From the NCBI RefSeq assembly GCF_000817815.1, contig NZ_JPRD01000011.1, forward strand, positions 62,001 through 126,000: 64,000 nucleotides of DNA. Reading direction: 5' to 3'. Shown here in pieces: positions 36,903-44,609 of the stretch. Position numbers and translations under genes: made by a program. The stretch comes from Vibrio owensii CAIM 1854 = LMG 25443 (GTDB taxonomy: Bacteria > Pseudomonadota > Gammaproteobacteria > Enterobacterales > Vibrionaceae). A model generated the notes under the pieces. The model was not told the origin of the DNA. It searched no databases and worked only from the letters and a program-made list of their open reading frames with translations. Position 1 is the first letter of the stretch; the number at the start of each line of letters is the position of its first letter.

Positions 36903-37569
36903 CGTTTTGATAGTAGAAGATGAATCCAATATCGCGGACTTTCATTCTTACTATCTTCAGCAAACACAACGTTTCAGACCTATCGGAATTGCAAAAAGTA
37001 TCGCTGAAGCCAGAAAGATGATTCAGTTACTGAAGCCAAAACTGGTCTTATTGGATAACTACTTGCCTGACGGCAAAGGCATCGATTTATTGAAAGACAT
37101 AACCGCTGCCAAGCAGTCACCAGATGTTATTTTTATCACCGCCGCCAATGACATGGAAACAGTAAGAGAAGGCGTAAGGTGTGGCGTGTTCGACTATCTG
37201 CTAAAACCGATCTCTTATGATCGCTTAACCGATTCTTTAGAGCGCTATCTGAAGTACACCAGTTCGTTAAAAGCAAATGACAACATCAATCAACGCCACG
37301 TCGACGAGCTGTTTAACTTTCAATCCAAATCATCACACATGCAAGCCTTACCCAAGGGGATCGATGAGCTCACGCTCGATAAAGTCACGAATGTCTTTGA
37401 TGATGGCGAAATTATTTACACGGCGGAGTCTCTAGGCAATGAAGTCGGCATCAGCAAAACAACAGCAAGACGTTATCTTGAGTTTTTAGCCGCAAAAGGG
37501 TTTCTACTTGCTGTGATTCAACATGGTAAAGTTGGTCGCCCTGAAAGGGTTTATCAAAAGAAAATGTAA
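36889..37569 (+). CDS. citB: Response regulator of the citrate two-component system
   Basis: This 226-residue protein has an N-terminal receiver with Asp56 in LVLLDNYLPDGKGIDLL and Lys near 107 (LLKPISYDRL). The C-terminal effector has an HTH of the CitB/DpiA type (SLGNEVGISKTTARRYLEFLAAKGFL, about 185-210). It overlaps citA, confirming cotranscription. It should activate citC- and citS-side promoters. Confidence 0.93.
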   Translation: MEIYDVLIVEDESNIADFHSYYLQQTQRFRPIGIAKSIAEARKMIQLLKPKLVLLDNYLPDGKGIDLLKDITAAKQSPDVIFITAANDMETVREGVRCGVFDYLLKPISYDRLTDSLERYLKYTSSLKANDNINQRHVDELFNFQSKSSHMQALPKGIDELTLDKVTNVFDDGEIIYTAESLGNEVGISKTTARRYLEFLAAKGFLLAVIQHGKVGRPERVYQKKM

Positions 37570-37588
37570 CCTCCCCCTTGCTTAGGAA

Positions 37589-37621
37589 GAACGCTTTGAA
37601 ACCCTACGATTCAAAGCGTTC
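37589..37621. terminator. Hairpin between convergent citB and the small gene at 37.65 kb
   Basis: Perfect 12-bp stem GAACGCTTTGAA (37589-37600) / TTCAAAGCGTTC (37610-37621). No T run follows on the plus strand; it lies between convergent genes. Confidence 0.5.
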
Positions 37622-37650
37622 CCTAAACGTCGTTGAAGCAACAACGTAAA

Positions 37651-37926
37651 TCACAAGGTCAGATCCGCGGAGATAATTTCTGTGCCGTCGGAGACTTCCA
37701 ATCGTTCAAGATTATCACTGTGCGCCTTGCATAAGGGCACCACGAAAACCTTACGCTCTTCCCCGTCTTTTCTAACCAGAACACCATAATCATGCTCTGC
37801 GGTACAGTTGGCTTCGCAGCAAAGGCGATGCTTAACGGTGCTAAAGTGGCGCCAGTACGCTAGCCACTCTAGTTTTGCTTTTTCCGTAATTAGCTCATCA
37901 GATATCTTACTTACTATCATACTCAT
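37651..37926 (-). CDS. Small Cys/His-rich hypothetical protein, 91 aa
   Basis: I do not recognise the family. It has a possible treble-clef zinc site, CCEANCTAEH (about 36-45) with LCKAH (about 65-69), and DYGVLVRKDGEERKVFVV between, which would give four Cys/His ligands. The N-terminal half is charged and helical. ATG at 37926 or 37920 are equivalent starts. It is convergent with citB and is not part of the cit operon. A nucleic-acid or protein-binding role is possible but unproven. Confidence 0.65.
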   Translation of the reverse strand: MSMIVSKISDELITEKAKLEWLAYWRHFSTVKHRLCCEANCTAEHDYGVLVRKDGEERKVFVVPLCKAHSDNLERLEVSDGTEIISADLTL

Positions 37927-38062
37927 ACCATTTGTTTAGTAGACAGAAGCATTACACCGGATCATCGAGTTTGAGTTTCTAAGCGCGTTCAAAGAAAAGC
38001 GCAGATTTAATGCATGATTTAATTTCTATGGTTTTTATTTACGAATTTCGATAACCCCTTGT

Positions 38063-38698
38063 TTAAAGACTCGACTTTACAACATCGCCGTCTTTCATAA
38101 TCAAAGCTAGGCTGCTATCTGGGGTTGCCATTAACGAGCAAGATATCGGCATATGCCCCTCTTCGATTACACCCAACTTCCCATCTTGGTATGGGCTTCG
38201 TAAGCCTCTCATCGAAAGCAATTGGCCGTTATCATGGGCCACCATTTTTAACACCTCATAAGGGGTAAACCAATTAGCTATGTCTGCTACAAACTGACGC
38301 TGCAGATGTGCAGCTTCTGGCGCAAGTATGACATCTGTACCCCATGTAATTTTCACACAGTGCTCTTTCGCGGCTTTGATCGCCCTATCCGTTCTTGCCG
38401 CGAGCATCTTGTACTTCGAGTGTGAGAATGACTTTTCTGGGTACGGATTATATTTTGGCAGGAACGGTTGAACATTCAGCCAAACATCATTTTCGCGGTT
38501 TCTTCGCCAATCATTTGTCCGTGTAAGCGTGGGCACTTACATATGTGCCATAGCCCGCTGCGGCACTGACTGCCGCTTGCATCTCCGCCAATGTGTATTG
38601 TGCAACATCGAGCGAATCGTAACTTAACGCCACCACCTGCGGAGATTTTATTAAACGATGCACCACACATTAGGTTTGGTCTTACGGCAATCAAGCAA
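38063..38698 (-). pseudogene. Amidohydrolase (imidazolonepropionase-like) remnant, frameshifted and internally deleted
   Basis: Three consecutive pieces fit one metal-dependent amidohydrolase, but in different frames. IAVRPNLMCGASFNKISAGGGV is in one frame, then VVALSYDSLDVAQYTLAEMQAAVSAAAGYGTYVSAHAYTDK* in the next. MIGEETAKMMFG* and ENDVWLNVQPFLPKYN...KITWGTDVILAPEAAHL follow, continuing to the C-terminus at 38063. The expected segment of roughly 20 residues after VSAHAYTD (helix plus IEHG) is missing, and the N-terminal half is absent. The remaining 157-codon frame starting near 38536 is therefore not a normal gene. Functional loss is highly likely. Confidence 0.85.
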
Positions 38699-38903
38699 TG
38701 CTAATCAATAGGAAGCATGGAAATCACGTTTCCAAACCGGCTATCTAAATTTGATCGAATTGCCCTACTGATAAAGAAACGCTAAAACAGGTAAGGCACT
38801 ATTTGCATCCTCATGTGGTCTGGGTCTATTCAAAATGAAAACCCAGCCATAGAAGAGAACCGTAGGTAGAATATGAGAAAAGAAGTGATGCGCCAGATAC
38901 AAC

Positions 38904-38928
38904 AAAGCCCGCTAAAATAGCGGGCTTT
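38904..38928 (-). terminator. Terminator of the tRNA-Val pair
   Basis: AAAGCCCGCT (38904-38913) / AGCGGGCTTT (38919-38928) with a 5-nt loop, continuing TTTGTTGTATCT on the minus strand. It lies 26 bp downstream of the distal tRNA and is related to the hairpin at 23905. Confidence 0.8.
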
Positions 38929-38953
38929 GCGTTTGTTCATGAAGAACTAAATT

Positions 38954-39030
38954 TGGTGGGTCCGACCAGATTCGAACTGGTGACCCCTACCATGTCAAGG
39001 TAGTACTCTAACCAACTGAGCTACGGACCC
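38954..39030 (-). tRNA. tRNA-Val(GAC), distal copy
   Basis: 77-nt minus-strand tRNA with encoded CCA (38954-38956). The acceptor stem is GGGTCCG/CGGACCC. The anticodon arm is CTACC-TTGACAT-GGTAG, so the anticodon is GAC (valine codons GUC/GUU). The T arm is ACCAG-TTCGAAT-CTGGT. The body is close to E. coli tRNA-Val(GAC). Confidence 0.95.
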
Positions 39031-39076
39031 AAATTTTATGTTCGGCATACTTTGGTTTTAGTATGGCTTTAAGGAG

Positions 39077-39153
39077 TGGTGGGTCCGGGCGAACTCGAAT
39101 CGCCGACCCCTACCATGTCAAGGTAGTACTCTAACCAACTGAGCTACGGACCC
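39077..39153 (-). tRNA. tRNA-Val(GAC), proximal copy
   Basis: 77-nt minus-strand tRNA with CCA encoded. Acceptor, D and anticodon arms are identical to the other copy (anticodon GAC), but the T arm reads GGCGA-TTCGAGT-TCGCC. The spacer between the copies is 46 bp and they are probably cotranscribed. Confidence 0.95.
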
Positions 39154-39332
39154 ATTCCTTAAGAACGAGAAGGATATTAGCTATATCCTATGAGGGGTGC
39201 AAGCATAAATTCATTAACTTTGAATCGTTTGGCGAAAATCTAAACTCAACACCCGTTTTCAGACGATTTTATCGTCAAGCCTCAACTTGAGTGAGGTTAA
39301 AAGTGTGATCTACTTAACTTTTGTGTTTTAGG

Positions 39333-39671
39333 TTAATTGTCGTAAGGCACTTCACTGAGCATCCAAATTTGCAAAACTTGCGATACGTTTGGGCAATCGC
39401 CAAACAAAATTTGGTATTTAGGCTCGAACGGTTCACCAATAAACGTAGTACGAATCAGTTTGCCCGTTTTGAGATCCACTTGGGTACTTACCCGCCCTTT
39501 GAAGTTTTGGAAAATCGCAAACTGCTCACTGTGGTAAACCATCTGCTCACGATAAAACAAGAAATGGTCTTGAGGTGTATCAGTTAATTGGCATTCTAGT
39601 GGTTTGAGTGACTGCTGTGCATGACTACTGAACGTGAGTAGCAGCGCTGAAAGAATCCATCCATATCGCAT
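39333..39671 (-). CDS. Exported hypothetical protein, 112 aa
   Basis: Residues 1-18 (MRYGWILSALLLTFSSHA) form a signal peptide with cleavage before Q19. The mature part of about 94 residues has two Cys (LECQLTD and FGDCPN) that could form a disulphide. GGGAAGCG precedes the ATG at 39671. No family is recognised. It is located between the tRNA-Val pair and a divergently transcribed esterase gene. Confidence 0.7.
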   Translation of the reverse strand: MRYGWILSALLLTFSSHAQQSLKPLECQLTDTPQDHFLFYREQMVYHSEQFAIFQNFKGRVSTQVDLKTGKLIRTTFIGEPFEPKYQILFGDCPNVSQVLQIWMLSEVPYDN

Positions 39672-39841
39672 AACGCTTCCCTATTCTTCTTTCTTCATCA
39701 AAGTATAGGAGTTACCAGAACGGATGCTGATAAGTGTTGCGAAATGCTATTTTTAATCTTCATCACACATTTAATCTGTATGTATATACATGTCTTTTAA
39801 TTATTCTATGATTCGTCGATTTTTTCGTTAAGAGTTAAAAA

Positions 39842-40774
39842 ATGATCCAAAATCTTGAGCCTGGCATTCGAGAGTTAGTAGAAGAATTCCAATCCAATGG
39901 TAAGCCTTGCCCTTCAAAACAAACTATTGCTGAGCGACGAGCTGGTTATCTCAATAGCACCGTATTAGCGGGTGAAAGCCCTAAACCAGAAAGAGAAATC
40001 TTGGATGTAGTGAATGGCATTCAGGTCAAAGTGTATAAGCCAACTAATGAGGATAACTTACCGTTCACGATTTATTTTCATGGTGGTTGCTTCATCAGTG
40101 GTGGCTTTGAAACGCATGACGCTCAGTTGAGACAGATTGCCGTTCAATCCAACTCGATCGTCATCTGTATAAAGTATCGACTCGCACCAGAATACACATA
40201 TCCTGCCGCGCACGATGACGTATACCAAGCTGTACTTGGCATTAAGGAGCAAGGACACAAATATGGCGGGAATCCAGAACGAATGGTATTTGTGGGCGAT
40301 AGTGCCGGAGGCCAATTAGCTTTAGCGACGACGTTAAGGCTTAAAAAATTGACCTCTTGGTTACCAGAACAACAAATCCTGATTTACCCAATGTTGGATC
40401 CAAAAGGCAGCTCTCAGAGCTACAAAGAAAACGGCTCTGACTACATCATTACCGCAAACATGCTTCTGTCTGGTTTTGATTTGTATACCAACAACGATCC
40501 TAAAGTGCTTTCTGAGCCGGATCTAAACCTTATGAGCGCAGACTATCGAGGATTACCTCCTACGACAATTATCACTGCGGAGTTTGATCCCTTACGTGAT
40601 GAGGGCGAAACATTACACGAGTTAATGCTTGCTCATGGTGTAGAGGTAAATTGTGAACGCTACTCAGGCGTTATCCATGGATTCTTTCAGCTCTCCGGGG
40701 TAAGTGAGTCTGCAAAGCGCTGTATCGCTTCAATTTCAAAACAAATCAAAACTCGCAGAGCTCCAATCGCTTAA
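39842..40774 (+). CDS. Alpha/beta hydrolase, HSL-type esterase
   Basis: This 310-residue cytoplasmic esterase belongs to the hormone-sensitive lipase family. The oxyanion motif HGGCFISGG (about 80-88) precedes the nucleophile elbow GDSAGGQLALATT (Ser about 158). The acid/His dyad lies in AEFDPLRDEG (Asp about 252) and VIHGFFQL (His about 283). It resembles acetyl esterases such as E. coli Aes. Substrate is likely a short-chain acyl ester. It appears monocistronic with its own terminator. Confidence 0.9.
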   Translation: MIQNLEPGIRELVEEFQSNGKPCPSKQTIAERRAGYLNSTVLAGESPKPEREILDVVNGIQVKVYKPTNEDNLPFTIYFHGGCFISGGFETHDAQLRQIAVQSNSIVICIKYRLAPEYTYPAAHDDVYQAVLGIKEQGHKYGGNPERMVFVGDSAGGQLALATTLRLKKLTSWLPEQQILIYPMLDPKGSSQSYKENGSDYIITANMLLSGFDLYTNNDPKVLSEPDLNLMSADYRGLPPTTIITAEFDPLRDEGETLHELMLAHGVEVNCERYSGVIHGFFQLSGVSESAKRCIASISKQIKTRRAPIA

Positions 40775-40822
40775 TTCGGTTTACTTCGCTTCACTCTTAT
40801 TAAGGCATTAAACCGCGCAAAA

Positions 40823-40853
40823 AAAGGCTTCAACCAATCCAGTTGAAGCCTTT
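40823..40853. terminator. Bidirectional terminator
   Basis: Perfect 12-bp stem AAAGGCTTCAAC (40823-40834) / GTTGAAGCCTTT (40842-40853) with A tract left and T-rich right, between the convergent esterase and DUF2726 genes. Confidence 0.85.
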
Positions 40854-40882
40854 CTCTATTTCATTATCTAGGAACGAATTGT

Positions 40883-41545
40883 TTATTCGTCTTCTGTATC
40901 AAACACCACGTTGTAGTTTTCTGTGTAGGTACAGTTTGGCTGACGGCTACAAGTGAAGAAGCGTCGACCTTTAAACTCACCTTGGCTTGCTGTTCTGATG
41001 ATCATCGGACTGCCACACTTCTTACAAAAGCGGACTTCTTTATCCGGTTCAATCAGATCAATGTGTGCCGCCAATAGACGACGTAAGCGCCCTACTTGGT
41101 AGCTGTGTTTTACCGATGCGCCAATCAAAGGAAGGTTCGACGATTTACACACGTGCATCAGCAGCTTTTGGCGCTCGACTTTGCCTTTATGCAGCTGCTG
41201 ACCGTTATCAAGCTCAATAATCACACGTGGTTCAAGCGTTCTAGGGTCGCAGATAACGTAATCAAAGTAGCTGCGTGAAATTCGGTTACTGGCAATAAAG
41301 AACTGCTTCTTGTTCTTAATCTCTTTTGGTGCGATCAACGTTGCCATGTTTACTTTGGCAAACACCACGGCATGATCGCCAACCGCCGCTCTTAACGCAT
41401 TAAAAAACGCCCCTTCTTGCCCTTTTAATAAAGGACCTTTCGAACGATATGGGAAGTCTCGCGTGTCATCGTTTTTGATCACGTACTTTTGAATGATAAA
41501 GAAGAAAACAACAAGTAGAACAACAATGATAAAGATGTTGGTCAT
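40883..41545 (-). CDS. Membrane-anchored DUF2726 protein with topoisomerase-type zinc ribbon
   Basis: This 220-residue protein has an N-terminal membrane helix (about 4-22), a DUF2726 domain (about 38-165: ALRAAVGDHAVVFAKVNMA; FDYVICDPRTLEPRVIIELDN) and a C-terminal zinc ribbon C-x2-C...C-x4-C (FCKKCGSPMIIRTASQGEFKGRRFFTCSRQPNC). DUF2726 resembles PD-(D/E)xK nuclease-like folds, and the ribbon resembles the C-terminal domains of topoisomerase I. A nucleic-acid-related role near the membrane is suggested but unproven. The start has a weak ribosome-binding site. Confidence 0.85.
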   Translation of the reverse strand: MTNIFIIVVLLVVFFFIIQKYVIKNDDTRDFPYRSKGPLLKGQEGAFFNALRAAVGDHAVVFAKVNMATLIAPKEIKNKKQFFIASNRISRSYFDYVICDPRTLEPRVIIELDNGQQLHKGKVERQKLLMHVCKSSNLPLIGASVKHSYQVGRLRRLLAAHIDLIEPDKEVRFCKKCGSPMIIRTASQGEFKGRRFFTCSRQPNCTYTENYNVVFDTEDE

Positions 41546-41685
41546 AGATAAAGTGCGCCCAAAACAACTAGTTGCTCAAAGCCTAAATGGAAATTTTAGC
41601 CAGAGCAACAAAACCGATAAATTTTGCGGGGTGATGATAACAGTAGCCAACGTTTTGAACACGATTTTTACGTCAAATTGAGAGA

Positions 41686-41719
41686 ACAAAAACGGACTCC
41701 ATCAAGAGCCCGTTTGTTA
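41686..41719 (-). terminator. Likely terminator of the homogentisate operon
   Basis: ACGG / CCGT arms extended by AACAAA and TTTGTT flanks around 41686-41719. On the minus strand the hairpin is followed by TTTTTGTTC. It lies 24 bp after the maiA stop. Confidence 0.6.
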
Positions 41720-41742
41720 ATCATTAAGATGAAGAGAGAGTT

Positions 41743-42411
41743 CTAGCTGTTCGCGTCAGGTTGGTTCTCTGGCATGGCATCAATAAACGCAGGCAGTTGA
41801 TTACATGCTTCTACAATCGAGCTAATTACCGGATAAGGAGTCATATCCACCCCAAAACGTAACGCATTGTACACTTGAGGCACTAAGCAAATATCAACAA
41901 CAGAGGGAGAGTCAGTCACACTGTAGATACAGTTTCCATGTTGTTGTCGATGCTGGTTTAGCTTCGCTTCTAACGCAGTAAAGCCTTGGTTAACCCAATG
42001 ATGAATCCACTTGACTTTCGTCTCTTGGTCACACGACAGCTTCCCTTCTAGGTACTGCAATACGCGCAAATTATTGAGTGGATGGATCTCCATCGCGATA
42101 TCCTGAGCCATGGCTAAAGCTTGGTAACGAAGTGGCGATTGCTCTGGAATCACTGGAACTTGTGGATATAGCTCATCGATATACTGAATGATGGCAAGAG
42201 ATTGGTTGAGTTGAATATCACCATCCACCAGCACTGGCACAAGCTCAGAGGCGTTTAACTCATGGTACTCCGCGCCATGCTGCTCGCCTCCATTACGTAC
42301 CAAGTGAACCGATTTGGACTCATAGTTCAGCTCTTTTAAGTTTAAACAAATGCGAACTCGATAAGCCGCAGAAGACCGCCAATAGCCATAGAGGGTGATG
42401 TTATCGCTCAT
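41743..42411 (-). CDS. maiA: Maleylacetoacetate isomerase (zeta-class GST)
   Basis: This is a 222-residue protein from ATG 42411 (GGGAAG upstream; an in-frame codon at 42429 would add six residues). The glutathione-site signature YGYWRSSAAYRVRICLNLK (about 7-25; SSxxxRVRIAL type) is diagnostic of zeta-GST/MAAI. It isomerises maleylacetoacetate to fumarylacetoacetate using glutathione. It is last in the operon, 20 bp after fahA. Confidence 0.93.
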   Translation of the reverse strand: MSDNITLYGYWRSSAAYRVRICLNLKELNYESKSVHLVRNGGEQHGAEYHELNASELVPVLVDGDIQLNQSLAIIQYIDELYPQVPVIPEQSPLRYQALAMAQDIAMEIHPLNNLRVLQYLEGKLSCDQETKVKWIHHWVNQGFTALEAKLNQHRQQHGNCIYSVTDSPSVVDICLVPQVYNALRFGVDMTPYPVISSIVEACNQLPAFIDAMPENQPDANS

Positions 42412-42431
42412 ACTTCCCTTGCCCCTCACTC

Positions 42432-43469
42432 TCAGTGTTTTAAGTATTGGCTGACTTGTTGATCAATCGCGCCAAAGATCGAGTTGCCATCTGCGTCAAA
42501 CATCTCAAGTTTGATAGAGTCACCAAACGACATAAAACTTGTCGACGGTTTGCCATCACGAATGGTTTCAATCATGCGCACTTCTGCAATACACGAATAG
42601 CCTACGCCCCCCTCTTCGATAGAGGTACCGTGCTCTGTGTCCTGCTTGTTCGATACGGTGCCCGAACCAATAATTGCACCTGCAGAAAGTGGGCGGGTTT
42701 TGCTGGCATGGACAATCAAATCAGCGAAATCAAACGTCATATCTATGCCTGCATTTGGGCAGCCAAATGGTGCATTGTTGTAGGTTGAAACCAAAGGCAA
42801 ATGAACTTTGTTTTCATACCATGCTTCACCCAGCTCATCTGGCGTTACTGCAACAGGAGAAAACGCCGATGACGGTTTTGATTGGAAGAAGCCGAAACCT
42901 TTCGCCAGCTCCGCCGGAATCAAACCACGCAACGATACATCGTTAACTAGCATGATAAGACGAATTGAATCTTGTGCTTCTGCAATGCTTGCTCCCATCG
43001 GCACGTCACCGGTGATCACGGCAACTTCACCTTCGAAGTCAATGCCCCACTCGTCGCTGGCAAATTCGATGTTGTCGCAAGGACCAATAAATGCGTCAGA
43101 ACCACCTTGATACATCAAAGGATCGGTCCAGAAGCTTTCTGGCATTTCCGCACCACGCGCTTTACGCACTAGTTCGACGTGATTGACGTAAGCACTGCCA
43201 TCCGCCCATTGATAGGCGCGAGGCAATGGTGATGCTACATAGTGGGATTCAAACCCTTCACTTCCTGAAACCGAACCATTGTTTAGCGCGATATAAAGCT
43301 CTTCCAGTTGTGGAGCGACTTTGTCCCAGTTATCCAATGCCACTTGCATGGTTGGAGCGAGATGCATCGCGTGGAAAATTTCGGTTGCCGGAACACATTG
43401 TGTCAGGTCTTTGCTCACGACCATCAACAGACCATCGCGAGAGCCATTTTTCTTGGTTGCTAATTTCAT
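42432..43469 (-). CDS. fahA: Fumarylacetoacetate hydrolase family protein
   Basis: This 345-residue enzyme cleaves fumarylacetoacetate to fumarate and acetoacetate. The metal site IDFEGEVAVITGDV (Glu-x-Glu about 169-171), NDVSLRGLIPAELAKGFGFFQSKPSSAF (Asp about 197, Lys about 218) and GSGTVSNKQDTEHG are typical of the bacterial two-domain FAH family. It sits between hmgA and maiA, the expected operon place. The same Glu-x-Glu / Asp / Lys pattern recurs in the gene at 23.95 kb. Confidence 0.92.
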   Translation of the reverse strand: MKLATKKNGSRDGLLMVVSKDLTQCVPATEIFHAMHLAPTMQVALDNWDKVAPQLEELYIALNNGSVSGSEGFESHYVASPLPRAYQWADGSAYVNHVELVRKARGAEMPESFWTDPLMYQGGSDAFIGPCDNIEFASDEWGIDFEGEVAVITGDVPMGASIAEAQDSIRLIMLVNDVSLRGLIPAELAKGFGFFQSKPSSAFSPVAVTPDELGEAWYENKVHLPLVSTYNNAPFGCPNAGIDMTFDFADLIVHASKTRPLSAGAIIGSGTVSNKQDTEHGTSIEEGGVGYSCIAEVRMIETIRDGKPSTSFMSFGDSIKLEMFDADGNSIFGAIDQQVSQYLKH

Positions 43470-43478
43470 CCTTGCCCC

Positions 43479-44609
43479 TTACTTCTCTTGCCAGCTATAG
43501 ACGTATTCTTTGTTTTCAACCTTATCGAGCTCGTCAGAAAACTCGAGTGCGTGGCGCGTATCAATCATCACTGCCACTTCATCGGTAAACTTCTTCTTAT
43601 ATTCCTGACCCGCTTTGAACGCTTTCGGATGAGGGCCGTGAGTAAAGCCTGCTGGGTGGAAAGTCACCATACCAGCTTCTATGTTGTCGCGGCTGAAGAA
43701 ATCCCCTGCGTGGTAGAACAAGACTTCGTCATAATCGTCATTGTTATGATAGAACGGCACCTTCAGAGCGCCAGGATCGCTCTCGATTGGACGAGGTACA
43801 AACGTACACACCACGAATCCAGCACCAACAAACGTGGTGTGGGCAGAAGGTGGTAAGTGATAACGGTGCGACATCAAAGGACGAATATCACGCCAGTTCA
43901 CTTTCACCACGGCCAAATCACCGTGCCAACCAATCGCATCAAGCGGGTTGAATGGATAAGTAATCACGCTGACTTTGTCATGGCGCTTCACATGAACTTG
44001 AGTTTGATCTTCTGAGTATTGCGCACGGAACTCATCGTTAATGGAAGGCGTTTCCAAAACCGCTGGGTCGAAGACAGCATGATTACCCACCATGCCTTTT
44101 TCTGGCAAAGAATAAGCAGCATCGGTGTTTTCAATCATCAGAACAAACATTGGCTCAATTGGTTCTAATCGCCAACTGGTCGAGCGTGGGATCATCACGT
44201 AATCACCTTCGCTCACTTTGAGATGACCATAGTCGCAGTAAAGATCTGCCGTGCCGTGATGGATGAACAGCAGCTCATCGCCATCGGCGTTACGCACCAA
44301 GAAGTCCATCTTCTCATCCATACGCCATACACGGATCTTACAGTTGGCGTTGTGTAGAAGATGCGGCACTGCCCAAGGCGAAATCTGACTCGCCGTTTCG
44401 ACTAGGTTGAAATCGAAAGCTCGCGGGCGTAAATCGCCTTCCCACTCCGACCAACCTGTCGGTGCGTGTTGATGATGAAAGTGTGCCGCAGGACCGAAGA
44501 ACCCACTTCGACCTGCTTCACGTTCGTAAATTGCCTCTTCCGGGAAATCAGCATGTGCTTGCTTGGAGCACACTCCCTCCCGATGAGGGAATGTGATCCA
44601 TTTATGCAT
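43479..44609 (-). CDS. hmgA: Homogentisate 1,2-dioxygenase
   Basis: This 376-residue iron enzyme opens the aromatic ring of homogentisate. HHQHAPTGWSEWEGDLRPR (about 46-64) starts the conserved core. The Fe(II) ligand region lies in the C-terminal half (ADGDELLFIHHG; MVTFHPAGFTHGPHPKAF). It is shorter than human HGD (445 aa), as usual for Vibrio and related bacterial enzymes. It overlaps hppD by 8 bp. Inactivation of this gene in V. cholerae gives pyomelanin; here it appears intact. Confidence 0.93.
   Translation of the reverse strand: MHKWITFPHREGVCSKQAHADFPEEAIYEREAGRSGFFGPAAHFHHQHAPTGWSEWEGDLRPRAFDFNLVETASQISPWAVPHLLHNANCKIRVWRMDEKMDFLVRNADGDELLFIHHGTADLYCDYGHLKVSEGDYVMIPRSTSWRLEPIEPMFVLMIENTDAAYSLPEKGMVGNHAVFDPAVLETPSINDEFRAQYSEDQTQVHVKRHDKVSVITYPFNPLDAIGWHGDLAVVKVNWRDIRPLMSHRYHLPPSAHTTFVGAGFVVCTFVPRPIESDPGALKVPFYHNNDDYDEVLFYHAGDFFSRDNIEAGMVTFHPAGFTHGPHPKAFKAGQEYKKKFTDEVAVMIDTRHALEFSDELDKVENKEYVYSWQEK

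Noticed and set aside
38063-38536. Intact 157-residue amidohydrolase-like gene
   Set aside because: The frame covers only the C-terminal part of the family; upstream fragments in other frames and a missing internal segment show that it is a pseudogene remnant.
38954-39153. Prophage or genomic island attachment site at the tRNA-Val genes
   Set aside because: No integrase, no direct repeat of a tRNA 3' end, and both tRNA genes are complete with CCA.
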